Assembly (NCBI RefSeq): GCF_000426285.1
Contig: NZ_AUFB01000006.1
Location: forward strand, 124,001-188,000
From: Rhizobium leucaenae USDA 9039
GTDB taxonomy: Bacteria > Pseudomonadota > Alphaproteobacteria > Rhizobiales > Rhizobiaceae
Length of the DNA: 64,000 nucleotides
Direction: 5' to 3'
The position numbers and the translations under genes were made by a program. The notes under the pieces were generated by a model, which saw only the letters and a list, made by a program, of their open reading frames with translations, searched no databases and was not told where the DNA came from. Below, in pieces: positions 24,286-31,804 of the stretch; positions within the stretch are counted from its first letter, which is position 1; every line of letters begins with the position of its first letter.

Positions 24286-24776
24286 ACTATACCTTCGGCA
24301 ATACCGGCTCCGGCTGACGGACTTGGCGATGTGTCCAACTTGGCTGCATCGCAAAGGTAAGACACCGGCAGTCGAGCGTTGGCTTGGCAATCCCTGAGGC
24401 AGAGATCCTCAAGGATCGCCTTGCCCGACGCTTGGCGGAGGACCATCGCGGATAGCAATCTAGAGCGAGAGAATAAGAAGCCTGCAATGTTGTTGCGAGC
24501 AAGCCGGCCTTCGGCTCGATTCCAAGCATAAAACGAGAAAGGGCGCTCAACCCATTCGGGGAGCGCCCTTTCCAACCCGGACAGCCTGAAACGCCGCGAC
24601 TGGCGTCGAGCAGCAGACCATCAACACGGGAAGTGACGCTTAGATGCGGTCGAGCGCTTCCGATTTCAAGTGGAACGGCATGAATGGATTGCCAGGTAGG
24701 CTAAAAATCCAGCGCGCGACCTTGGTGCAAAGTTGCCGGGACGGCCCGGTCGCGACGAGCGTATTTTGACGATGTA
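24286..24776. other. Intergenic, no protein gene supported; strong hairpin inside
   Basis: About 490 bases. Several short open frames exist on the minus strand but none has a ribosome site or recognisable sequence. The notable content is the perfect inverted repeat at 24537-24572, which could end a minus-strand transcript coming from the DUF982 gene or a small RNA. Confidence 0.5.
24531..24572 (-). terminator. Strong intrinsic terminator-like hairpin
   Basis: GAAAGGGCGCTC (24537-24548) and GAGCGCCCTTTC (24561-24572) form a perfect 12-bp stem with a 12-base loop. On the minus strand the stem is followed by TCGTTTT; on the plus strand only by CAACCC. It is therefore best read as a minus-strand terminator about 205 bases beyond the DUF982 stop. 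Confidence 0.65.
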
Positions 24777-25028
24777 TCAATCCCTTACCACAATGCCGGC
24801 CGAAACGGCGGCCGCCAAAAAAGCATCGCACGCTTCGTCTACCGACCCTTGACTATGGTAGGTGCTGATTAAGGTTTTTTTGGCCATGGCATGAACACGA
24901 TCGGCTTTGCCTGTTGGCCATTCGCGAAGAAGAAATTTCAAGGCCTGTTCGGTGTTATTGATCGTGACGTGGTGGCTGTTCTCTCCGGTGACGACCGTCA
25001 CCGAACGATTCCACAAATATTTGGACAT
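24777..25028 (-). CDS. DUF982 family protein (copy 1)
   Basis: Protein of 83 aa, typical length for this rhizobial family. It has the pattern V-T-V-V-T-G near residue 10, then T-E-Q-A-L-K-F-L-L-R-E-W-P, then A-M-A-K-K-T-L and E-A-C-D-A-F-L-A-A-A at the C-terminus. GGAGGA precedes the ATG and a consensus stress promoter lies 24 bases upstream. The function of DUF982 is unknown; rhizobial genomes carry many copies. A second copy lies 1.5 kb away. Confidence 0.82.
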   Translation of the reverse strand: MSKYLWNRSVTVVTGENSHHVTINNTEQALKFLLREWPTGKADRVHAMAKKTLISTYHSQGSVDEACDAFLAAAVSAGIVVRD

Positions 25029-25051
25029 GTAATTGTTTCCTCCGCCCGGAA

Positions 25052-25076
25052 AACGGACACTCTTCGCCTTGGTTCC
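25052..25076 (-). promoter_or_regulatory. EcfG-type stress promoter of DUF982 copy 1
   Basis: Minus-strand GGAAC-N16-CGTT (plus strand AACG, 16 bases, GTTCC), exact consensus. Confidence 0.72.
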
Positions 25077-25237
25077 AGACAGAGCGAAACAATCAAAAAT
25101 ATATTCATCCGGGAATGCTCAAACGCCGCAGGGCCTGAGCGCCCCTCTTGTCGCAATTGCTTCGAGGTTAAGCCGGAGTATCGATGAAACAAAATCGGCT
25201 TTGTCTTGTTTGACCTTTGATAGGAAAGGAGCTCGAC

Positions 25238-25732
25238 ATGACGCAGCCTCGAAAGCCCAAAACACTATCGCGCGAAGAAGACTATCGCGATTATGAGGAT
25301 CGCAATCTTCGTGACGGTTGGCCGTACTCGGACGGAAGTGGAAGTGCCTCGCAGAGCCCCGAGAACAGGGGATATGGCGATACCGCCGCCAATTTCGACG
25401 AGGAATCAAATGGCGATTTCATCATAGATACAGCCGATCAGACTGGCCTCGAGCGCGCCGAGGATCATACGGCCGGACCTCTTCCGACCGACCGTATTGA
25501 CAGCGACGAGCTGGAAGCAGTCATAACCGAGCGGCTTGAACAGAGCGGAGTCGACATCGACAGCATCGACGTGCGCGCCAATGATGGCGTTGTGACGTTG
25601 GAGGGTAGCGTCGAGACGATCCCATTGGCTCGTCATCTCGAAGCCATCGTTCGGTCCATCCCCGGAGTTGTGGAGGTTCAAAATAACCTTCGGACGACGG
25701 GCGTCGACGCGCACATTCCGGGCGACGAATAG
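25238..25732 (+). CDS. BON-domain protein
   Basis: Protein of 164 aa from the ATG at 25238, with AAAGGAG 7 bases upstream. Residues 1-90 are highly charged, rich in Asp, Tyr, Gly and Ser and probably disordered. Residues 95-160 form a BON domain: I-T-E-R-L-E, then I-D-V-R-A-N-D-G-V-V-T-L-E-G-S-V, and I-P-G-V-V-E-V-Q-N-N-L. BON domains bind lipids or envelope surfaces in osmotic-stress proteins, but this protein has no signal peptide, so it is probably cytoplasmic. No stress promoter consensus was found in front of it, unlike its neighbours. Confidence 0.85.
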   Translation: MTQPRKPKTLSREEDYRDYEDRNLRDGWPYSDGSGSASQSPENRGYGDTAANFDEESNGDFIIDTADQTGLERAEDHTAGPLPTDRIDSDELEAVITERLEQSGVDIDSIDVRANDGVVTLEGSVETIPLARHLEAIVRSIPGVVEVQNNLRTTGVDAHIPGDE

Positions 25733-25757
25733 CGCCAAGTTGGCTAAGGAATCGGAG

Positions 25758-26408
25758 TCAATGCCGCAGGAAATTCCGGATTTTTTTCAGATCCTGGATG
25801 AAGGCCAATCGGCTCCGTTCCTTTTCGTCCGCTTCCCTGATCCTCAGAAGCGCAGACGGATGAATGGTGACGAGAATGTCGAGTTCGCCGAGTGGATGAA
25901 GAATGCTGCCGCGGTCGCGCATCACCCGCACCTTCGATCCGAGCAGTGAGGATACGGCCGTCGCACCGAGCGCTACGACGAGTTTCGGTTTCAATAGCTC
26001 AAGTTCGGCGCCGAGCCACCAGGCGCAGCGTTGTATCTCACCGGCATTGGGCCTGGAATGCAGCCGCTTCTTACCGCGCATCTGATATTTGAAATGCTTG
26101 ACCGCATTGGTGACGTAACAGCGGTCGCGATCGACACCCGCCTCATTGAGACATGCATCCAACAGACGGCCCGCCGGCCCGACGAACGGCCTGCCTGACA
26201 GATCCTCTTTATCGCCGGGCTGTTCGCCAACCAGTACCACCTCCGCGGTTTCAGGGCCTTCACCGAAGACGAGATGCGTCGCATTGCGATAGAGGTCGCA
26301 GCGCGTGCAGGATTCGGCCTGGTGGCGGAGTTCGCCAAGCGTCGCCGCATCGGCGTGATCGGGCTTAAGAGAAGGACCGGTATCGGGCGAAGAGTGTTTA
26401 TCGAGCAT
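25758..26408 (-). CDS. udgX: UdgX-type uracil-DNA binding/excising protein
   Basis: Protein of 216 aa of the family-4-like uracil-DNA glycosylase group. Four cysteines for a [4Fe-4S] cluster are visible (C34, C37, C97, C128). Motif A reads G-E-Q-P-G-D (61-66) and motif B H-P-S-A-L-L-R (183-189). The R-loop G-K-K-R-L-H-S-R-P at 112-120, with H117, marks UdgX, the subgroup in which this His forms a covalent bond with deoxyribose after uracil release, leaving the enzyme linked to DNA. A stress-type promoter lies just upstream. Confidence 0.9.
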   Translation of the reverse strand: MLDKHSSPDTGPSLKPDHADAATLGELRHQAESCTRCDLYRNATHLVFGEGPETAEVVLVGEQPGDKEDLSGRPFVGPAGRLLDACLNEAGVDRDRCYVTNAVKHFKYQMRGKKRLHSRPNAGEIQRCAWWLGAELELLKPKLVVALGATAVSSLLGSKVRVMRDRGSILHPLGELDILVTIHPSALLRIREADEKERSRLAFIQDLKKIRNFLRH

Positions 26409-26445
26409 GGGAGGCTCGCTGCAATTTGAACGTCACACCCTCGTC

Positions 26446-26470
26446 AACCGATCCCCGCTCTCTTTGTTCC
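26446..26470 (-). promoter_or_regulatory. Probable EcfG-type promoter of udgX
   Basis: Minus-strand GGAAC-N16-GGTT; one mismatch in the -10 (GGTT for CGTT), correct spacing, 38 bases before the start codon. Confidence 0.55.
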
Positions 26471-26497
26471 GTGTCGATCGGACGCAATCGGCGGTCC

Positions 26498-26776
26498 TCA
26501 CCAGACGTATCCATCATCCGGTATCAGGCGCGCTTCGAGGCAGGCCATAACAAAAGCTTCGCGCGCAGCCTCCAGGGTGGCGCGGTGTGAAACGGCTGCG
26601 AGGCACTTTTCCTTGGCCTCCACATAATATGAACCTCTTTCGGACGGCCATCTGACGGATAGGAAATGGATCGCGTCTTCCGGCCCGTTCACGAGTGAGG
26701 TGAAGCGACCGCCTACAGCCACGCAAACCGGTGCATTCCAGAGCATTTTGAATTTGACGTCGATGATCTCGTTCAT
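26498..26776 (-). CDS. DUF982 family protein (copy 2)
   Basis: Protein of 92 aa. It shares the family layout with copy 1: V-C-V-A-V-G near residue 17, E-D-A-I-H-F-L-S-V-R-W-P near 34 and E-A-A-R-E-A-F-V-M-A-C near 70. Identity to copy 1 is low, so the copies are old. It sits between udgX and a divergent response regulator. Confidence 0.8.
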   Translation of the reverse strand: MNEIIDVKFKMLWNAPVCVAVGGRFTSLVNGPEDAIHFLSVRWPSERGSYYVEAKEKCLAAVSHRATLEAAREAFVMACLEARLIPDDGYVW

Positions 26777-26815
26777 TTTGCTCCGCCTATCGTTTGCTCT
26801 GCCTATCGGCCACCA

Positions 26816-26840
26816 AACCGTGCCTCGGGATGATTGTTCC
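26816..26840 (-). promoter_or_regulatory. Probable EcfG-type promoter of DUF982 copy 2
   Basis: Minus-strand GGAAC-N16-GGTT, the same near-consensus form as at udgX, 40 bases upstream of the ATG. Confidence 0.55.
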
Positions 26841-26960
26841 CGCAGGATGGAGCGCTATTTGAGGGATACGACATCGCATCCGCGGCGCTGGCGTGTCCCC
26901 GCGGCGCGCAAGCCGAGGCACTACGTCCCGCAGCGCCGTTGAGATCGTCTTCCCGGCTCG

Positions 26961-26985
26961 GGAACAACCGTTGCCTTTGAATGTT
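26961..26985 (+). promoter_or_regulatory. Probable EcfG-type promoter of the response regulator
   Basis: GGAAC-N16-TGTT, 33 bases before the ATG of the downstream gene. Confidence 0.55.
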
Positions 26986-27017
26986 CGTGGGTGTGCGGGG
27001 CAGTTTCTGGATCGAAA

Positions 27018-27410
27018 ATGAGCGACTCGACGGTGACATATAGCCAGATGTTTTCGGGCAAGCGGCTCTTGATCGTCGAGGATGGATATTTCCTCTCTGA
27101 AAAGACGAGCCAAAAATTGCGGGAACTTGGCGCTATCCTGATCGGCCCGGTTCGCAAGGCCGAAGAAGCTCTCGAACTCATCAAAAGCAAGAAAGTAGAT
27201 GCGGTGATCCTTGATCTTCGTCTCAACGCTCGACTTGCTTTTTCGATGGCGGAAACGCTTGAGAGGTTGAAGCTTCCCTACATATTCGCAAAGGGAGATG
27301 GACCACCTCTCGTTCCCGCCGGATTTCCCGGCTTCATCCTGTGTGAAAAAGCCGCTGAGATCGAACATATTGCCAAGGCGCTGTTCGGCAGGCGAAAACG
27401 TAAAACCTGA
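27018..27410 (+). CDS. Single-domain response regulator
   Basis: Protein of 130 aa, a stand-alone receiver domain. The acidic pocket is E-D in L-L-I-V-E-D-G-Y-F near residue 20, the phosphoacceptor Asp lies in A-V-I-L-D-L-R-L near 65, and the conserved Lys in F-I-L-C-E-K near 110. The usual Thr/Ser after strand 4 is replaced (Y-I-F-A-K-G-D-G), so phospho-signalling may be atypical. There is no output domain. It could tune a histidine kinase of the stress pathway, in line with its stress-type promoter; partner unknown. Confidence 0.82.
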   Translation: MSDSTVTYSQMFSGKRLLIVEDGYFLSEKTSQKLRELGAILIGPVRKAEEALELIKSKKVDAVILDLRLNARLAFSMAETLERLKLPYIFAKGDGPPLVPAGFPGFILCEKAAEIEHIAKALFGRRKRKT

Positions 27411-27496
27411 TAGACTTGTGCGATTGGATGGCCAGCCGTTGATGGGCCTGGTCGACGCGACTTTCCGGGCCGATCCCCCAGCCCGTCCGGTGTTGA

Positions 27497-28058
27497 CTAC
27501 CGTTCGATCGTGCCGGTGCGGCGGATTTTGCGCTGCAGGAGCAGGATGCCATAGAGCAGCGCTTCTGCCGTCGGAGGGCATCCGGGTACATAGATATCGA
27601 CCGGCACGACCCGGTCGCAGCCGCGAACAACGGAATAGGAGTAATGATAATAGCCGCCGCCATTGGCGCATGAACCCATCGAGATCACATAGCGGGGTTC
27701 AGGCATCTGGTCATAGACCTTGCGAAGGGCCGGGGCCATCTTGTTGCATAGGGTCCCCGCCACAATCATCAGATCCGATTGTCTGGGACTGCCGCGTGGC
27801 GCAGTGCCGAAGCGCTCGACATCGTAGCGCGGCATCGACATCTGCATCATCTCGATTGCGCAACAGGCGAGCCCGAACGTCATCCACATCAGAGATCCCG
27901 TTCGCGCCCAGGTGATGAGTTCATCCGGTGCTTGTGACAAGAAACCCTTTATCGGCAAGCTCGTTGCTGATGCTGCCCATAAGAGGGTCGCGGAAAGGTG
28001 TCTCGCCGCGAAATTGCAAATTGCCGATGTTTTGATCGTGATCAAGTGGAGACATCAT
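27497..28058 (-). pseudogene. nuoB: nuoB-like gene broken by a 1-base frameshift
   Basis: From the ATG at 28058 (or 28055), with an excellent GGAGGAGC ribosome site, the frame reads M-S-P-L-D-H-D-Q-N and then [14 protein letters not shown], a normal rhizobial NuoB N-terminus. About 44 codons in, ACC-GGA-TGA stops it. Removing one G of the pair at 27925-27926 restores [12 protein letters not shown] and the rest of NuoB to the end, with all [4Fe-4S] cysteines (G-L-A-C-C-A-I, G-S-C-A-N-G-G, P-G-C-P-P-T). NuoB is the N2-cluster subunit of complex I. No other nuo gene is nearby, so this is a stray second copy, now apparently inactive unless the extra G is a sequence error. Confidence 0.85.
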
Positions 28059-28084
28059 TTGCTCCTCCGTGAAACGATATCCCT

Positions 28085-28109
28085 AACTTCATTAGGGAGG
28101 GCGTGTTCC
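28085..28109 (-). promoter_or_regulatory. EcfG-like promoter upstream of the nuoB copy
   Basis: Minus-strand GGAAC-N16-AGTT, 27 bases upstream of the original nuoB start. One mismatch in the -10. Confidence 0.45.
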
Positions 28110-28225
28110 AGAGGTGACGCTCTTCATTCCAGCCACAAATATTGCGTTGGTTATGCAACGCTATTCGCGGCTTCGGCATACGCATTGGGCCGAGCAACCG
28201 GCTCGGACGGAAAATCGATTGCCGT

Positions 28226-28948
28226 CTATTTGGTGTAGAGGGCCCTCGACCGCTCCAGATGCTTCAGGACCGCAGCTTCCGTACCGTCGGCATCGTGGTC
28301 GGAAAGCCGCTCCAATATCTCCTCATGCTCGACCAGCGTGAACTTTTCCTTGCCGGTCCAGATGAGCATGTCCGTGTGGTAGGTCTTCAGCCACGCCAGC
28401 ATCGCCTCGCTGACTGCGACAAAGATCGGGTTTCCGGAAATCTGGGCAATCCGGGTATGAAACTGCATGTCGGCCGAAATGAATTCTTCGGCATGCCCTA
28501 AGGAAGTTCGCTGGCGTTCGATAATATCTCTGAGGTCGGCAATATCTTTTTCCGTTGCGCGCGGTGCGGCCTCCCGGGCCATGCCTCGCTCGAAGAATAT
28601 GCGCGCGCTCTTCAGATGTTCGAGGGTGTCCGACGACTGCGATAGCATGATCTTCGCGGTCAAATCGACCTGCCGGAAAATCGACTTCGCCGTCAGTTGC
28701 AGCACCTTCGCCCGCTCCCCATGCGAGATGCTGACCAATCCCATATTGGCGAGCGATTGCATCGCTTCACGAATTGCCGGACGCCCGACGCCGAAGCGCT
28801 CCATGAGAACACGTTCGGACGGCATCTCATCGCCGGGCTTGAGTTCTCCGGACGTGATCAAACGCTCTAATCGGTCGAATACCTCGTCGGAGAGTTTCCG
28901 ACGTACAATCTGCTCGACTGGCTGGCTCATGGCATCTCGCTGGCTCAA
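28226..28948 (-). CDS. GntR/FadR-family regulator of the apiose cluster
   Basis: Protein of 240 aa. The TTG at 28948 is preferred because GGGAGAA lies just upstream; an ATG six codons later (28930) has no ribosome site. The winged helix-turn-helix reads P-S-E-R-V-L-M-E-R-F-G-V-G-R-P-A-I-R-E-A-M near residue 43. The FCD ligand domain (110-235) keeps metal-binding residues (A-D-M-Q-F-H-T-R-I and V-E-H-E-E-I). It is divergent from the RuBisCO-like gene, and the same operator-like motif stands before three transcription units of this region, so it probably controls all of them and itself. The effector may be an apiose-pathway intermediate (inference). Confidence 0.88.
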   Translation of the reverse strand: MSQRDAMSQPVEQIVRRKLSDEVFDRLERLITSGELKPGDEMPSERVLMERFGVGRPAIREAMQSLANMGLVSISHGERAKVLQLTAKSIFRQVDLTAKIMLSQSSDTLEHLKSARIFFERGMAREAAPRATEKDIADLRDIIERQRTSLGHAEEFISADMQFHTRIAQISGNPIFVAVSEAMLAWLKTYHTDMLIWTGKEKFTLVEHEEILERLSDHDADGTEAAVLKHLERSRALYTK

Positions 28949-29030
28949 AGCTTTTCTCCCTTATGCAATGTCAGACAGCGTCGAGAAAGCCCGTTCGGAA
29001 CGACACAGGGCCTCCTGAACAAAAAAATCG

Positions 29031-29060
29031 TTGCACAAATTGGAATACTCATTATACCAG
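29031..29060 (+). promoter_or_regulatory. Promoter with GntR-type operator motif, site 1
   Basis: TTGCAC, 16 bases, TATACC looks like a sigma-70 promoter for the RuBisCO-like/oiaK operon. The motif TCATTATACCAG at 29049-29060 covers the -10 region. The same motif recurs at 31755 and 41625. Confidence 0.55.
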
Positions 29061-29113
29061 ATCACAAGTTGACGCCACGACAAAATCGCCGGCGAACGGA
29101 GCAACGCCTGCTT

Positions 29114-30373
29114 ATGAGCATTATCATTACCTACCGCATTGAGACGCCCGGCCACATCGAAGCGATGGCCGACAAGATCGCCAGCGATCAGTCGACGGGC
29201 ACCTTCGTGCCGGTTCCCGGTGAAACGGAAGAGTTGAAATCACGTGTCGCCGCGCGGGTTCTGGGCATTCGGCGGCTGGAGGATGCAGGGCGGCCGACAT
29301 GGCCCGAAGTTGCGACCGGTCATGGTCCTCTTCATCGCGCCGATGTCGATATTGCCTTTCCGCTCGAAGCGATTGGCACCGATCTTTCAGCCCTCATGAC
29401 GATTGCGATCGGCGGCGTCTACTCGATCAAAGGCATGACGGGCATTCGCATCGTCGATATGAAGCTGCCCGGGGATTTTTACGGGGTGCATCCGGGTCCG
29501 CAATTCGGCATTGCCGGCAGCAAGTGTCTGACGGGCGTCGAAGGACGCCCCATCATCGGCACGATTGTCAAGCCGGCTCTCGGCCTTCGTCCCGTAGAGA
29601 CCGCGGAATTGGTCGGCGAGCTCATCAGCTCCGGCGTCGATTTCATCAAGGACGATGAAAAGCTGATGAGCCCTGCCTATTCGCCGCTCAAGGAACGTGT
29701 CGAGGCGATCATGCCGCTGATCCACGACCACGAACAGAAGACCGGGAAGAAGGTGATGTATGCCTTCGGCATTACCCATGCCGATCCCGATGAGATGATG
29801 CGCAACCACGACCTTGTCCTGAAGGCCGGCGGCAACTGTGCCGTCGTCAATATCAATTCCATCGGCTTCGGCGGCATGAGCTTCCTTCGCAAGCGCTCGG
29901 GACTGGTGCTGCACGCCCACCGCAACGGCTGGGATATACTGACACGTCATCCCGGCGCCGGCATGGATTTCAAGGTTTATCAACAGTTCTGGCGTCTGCT
30001 CGGCGTCGACCAGTTCCAGATCAACGGCATCCGCGTAAAATATTGGGAGCCGGACGAAAGTTTCGTCGAGTCCTTCAAGGCTCTCAGGACACCGCTGTTC
30101 GATCCGTCCGATTGCCCGCTCCCTGTTGCCGGCTCGGGTCAATGGGGCGGCCAAGCGCCGGAGACTTACCAGCGCACCGGCCGCACCACCGATTTGCTCT
30201 ATCTCTGCGGAGGCGGCATCGTCAGCCATCCCTTCGGACCGGCCGCCGGTGTCCGGGCGATCCAACAGGCGTGGCAGGCCGCGGTCGCAGACATCCCGCT
30301 CGAGGACTATGCGAAAGACCATCCGGAACTCGCCGCCTCGATCACAAAATTCAGTGACGGCAAGGGTGCATGA
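29114..30373 (+). CDS. oiaX: RuBisCO-like protein of apionate catabolism (OiaX/OiaT type)
   Basis: Protein of 419 aa from the ATG at 29114. It is a form IV RuBisCO relative that keeps G-T-I-V-K-P-A-L-G-L at 149-158 and the metal-site motif S-G-V-D-F-I-K-D-D-E at 173-182, with carbamylatable K179. The Calvin-cycle loop 6 lysine region is changed (I-N-G-I-R-V-K-Y-W-E). C-terminal phosphate-binding G-G-G-I-V-S-H-P-F-G is kept. In D-apionate pathways such proteins act on 3-oxo-isoapionate 4-phosphate, either decarboxylating it to L-erythrulose 1-phosphate (OiaX) or cleaving it to 3-phosphoglycerate and glycolate (OiaT). Sequence reading alone does not decide which. The oiaK start overlaps its stop. 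Confidence 0.85.
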   Translation: MSIIITYRIETPGHIEAMADKIASDQSTGTFVPVPGETEELKSRVAARVLGIRRLEDAGRPTWPEVATGHGPLHRADVDIAFPLEAIGTDLSALMTIAIGGVYSIKGMTGIRIVDMKLPGDFYGVHPGPQFGIAGSKCLTGVEGRPIIGTIVKPALGLRPVETAELVGELISSGVDFIKDDEKLMSPAYSPLKERVEAIMPLIHDHEQKTGKKVMYAFGITHADPDEMMRNHDLVLKAGGNCAVVNINSIGFGGMSFLRKRSGLVLHAHRNGWDILTRHPGAGMDFKVYQQFWRLLGVDQFQINGIRVKYWEPDESFVESFKALRTPLFDPSDCPLPVAGSGQWGGQAPETYQRTGRTTDLLYLCGGGIVSHPFGPAAGVRAIQQAWQAAVADIPLEDYAKDHPELAASITKFSDGKGA

Positions 30374-31710
30374 TGGCGACGGGCAATCTTCTGATCAGCT
30401 ATTATGGCGACGATTTCACCGGCTCCACCGACGTGATGGAGGCTTTGGCGTCGAACGGCGTTCCGACGGCGCTTTTTCTCGGTATTCCGGATGCTGTGCT
30501 GCTGGAGCGCTTCAGCCAATGCCGGGCGATCGGCATTGCCGGCACAAGCCGCAGCGAGACCCCGGAATGGATGCAGCAGCATCTCGTTCCGGCATTGCGA
30601 TGGCTGAAGGGGCTCAAAGCGCAGATATGCCATTACAAGGTCTGCTCCACCTTCGATTCCAGTCCGCGGATCGGCAATATCGGCAAGGCAATCGAGATCG
30701 GCAGGGAGCTTTTTTCGCAATCCTCGGTGCCGGTCGTCGTGGGGGCGCCGCAGCTTAAACGCTACACGGCTTTCGGTCACCTTTTCGCGGCCTATCAAGG
30801 CCGGGTCTACCGCATCGACCGCCATCCGGTGATGAGCCGCCATCCGGTCACGCCGATGGACGAAGCCGATCTGGCGCTGCATCTCGGCAAGCAGACCTCC
30901 CTCCCCGTCAGCCTCGTCGATCTTGTAACCCTTGCGGCCACGGATGCGGACGATCGGGTCGACGAACACGCCGCCACGGCAGGAATCATGCTGATCGACG
31001 TCGACAGCGCCGAAACGCAGGCTGCGGCGGGGACGCAGCTTTGGCGGCGCGCCGCCAAAGACGGTTCCTTCGTCGCCGGCTCCTCCGGCGTCGAATACGC
31101 GCTGCTGAATGCCTGGCGCCGTGAGGGACTGATTGGCGAGTGCCCCGATTTCGCGCTGCCGGGAAAGGTCGAACGCCTGGCAGTCGTCTCGGGCAGCGTC
31201 TCGCCGACGACGGAACGGCAGATACGTCATGCGATGACTGATGGTTTCGATGGCATCGATCTCGATCCCCTGGCACTTACCGGCGAAAGCGCTGACCGCG
31301 CGATCGAAGATGCCGTCAATGCCGGCATTGGCAGGCTGAAGACGGGCCGCAGCGTCATCCTGCACACGGCCCTCGGCCCCTCGGCTGATCGTGGCAGCGC
31401 CATCGACCGTGTTCCGGACGCCCGGCATCGGCTTGGGCAAGCCCTCGGCATCATCCTGCGTCGGCTCGTCGAAGGCGAAAAGCTCAGCCGTGCGGTCATC
31501 GCCGGCGGCGATACGTCGAGCCACGCGCTGAAGGAATTACGCGTCGAAGCCCTGACGACGCTGCTCCCTCTCCCGCAGACGCCGGGTTCGCCGCTCTGTG
31601 TGGCTCACGGTAGCTACGCTCCGACCAATGGACTGCAGATCGCGCTGAAAGGCGGGCAAGTCGGAACCGACGGCTATTTTCCGCAGATCCGCGACGGAAG
31701 AAGCGCTTAG
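30370..31710 (+). CDS. oiaK: 3-Oxo-isoapionate kinase (DUF1537 four-carbon acid-sugar kinase)
   Basis: Protein of 446 aa, the usual size. The N-terminal substrate domain starts Y-Y-G-D-D-F-T-G-S-T-D near residue 11, the signature of the DUF1537 kinases; the C-terminal nucleotide domain carries V-S-G-S-V-S-P-T-T near 275, G-L-x-x-G-D-T-S-like I-A-G-G-D-T-S-S near 377 and G-S-x-G near 420. The family phosphorylates four- and five-carbon acid sugars. Next to the RuBisCO-like protein and ApnO it should make 3-oxo-isoapionate 4-phosphate. ATG overlaps the upstream stop (ATGA). Confidence 0.83.
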   Translation: MMATGNLLISYYGDDFTGSTDVMEALASNGVPTALFLGIPDAVLLERFSQCRAIGIAGTSRSETPEWMQQHLVPALRWLKGLKAQICHYKVCSTFDSSPRIGNIGKAIEIGRELFSQSSVPVVVGAPQLKRYTAFGHLFAAYQGRVYRIDRHPVMSRHPVTPMDEADLALHLGKQTSLPVSLVDLVTLAATDADDRVDEHAATAGIMLIDVDSAETQAAAGTQLWRRAAKDGSFVAGSSGVEYALLNAWRREGLIGECPDFALPGKVERLAVVSGSVSPTTERQIRHAMTDGFDGIDLDPLALTGESADRAIEDAVNAGIGRLKTGRSVILHTALGPSADRGSAIDRVPDARHRLGQALGIILRRLVEGEKLSRAVIAGGDTSSHALKELRVEALTTLLPLPQTPGSPLCVAHGSYAPTNGLQIALKGGQVGTDGYFPQIRDGRSA

Positions 31711-31748
31711 AAAAATGAGCTTAAGTCCTTCAGAGTAATGGTGTGCTT

Positions 31749-31777
31749 ATTGACTCATCATACCACTTGCTATACCA
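31749..31777 (+). promoter_or_regulatory. Promoter with GntR-type operator motif, site 2
   Basis: TTGACT (31750-31755), 15 bases, TATACC (31771-31776) suggests a promoter for apnO and the transporter operon. TCATCATACCAC (31755-31766) fills the spacer and a second TATACCAC lies at the -10, so a bound repressor would block polymerase. Confidence 0.6.
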
Positions 31778-31804
31778 CAATTCGAAATCGACGAGGTGAA
31801 AAAC

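Noticed and set aside
24168-24575. Minus-strand open frame of 135 codons in the 24.3-24.6 kb gap
   Set aside because: It overlaps a plus-strand gene with a strong ribosome site, begins in the loop-side arm of the terminator hairpin, and resembles no family.
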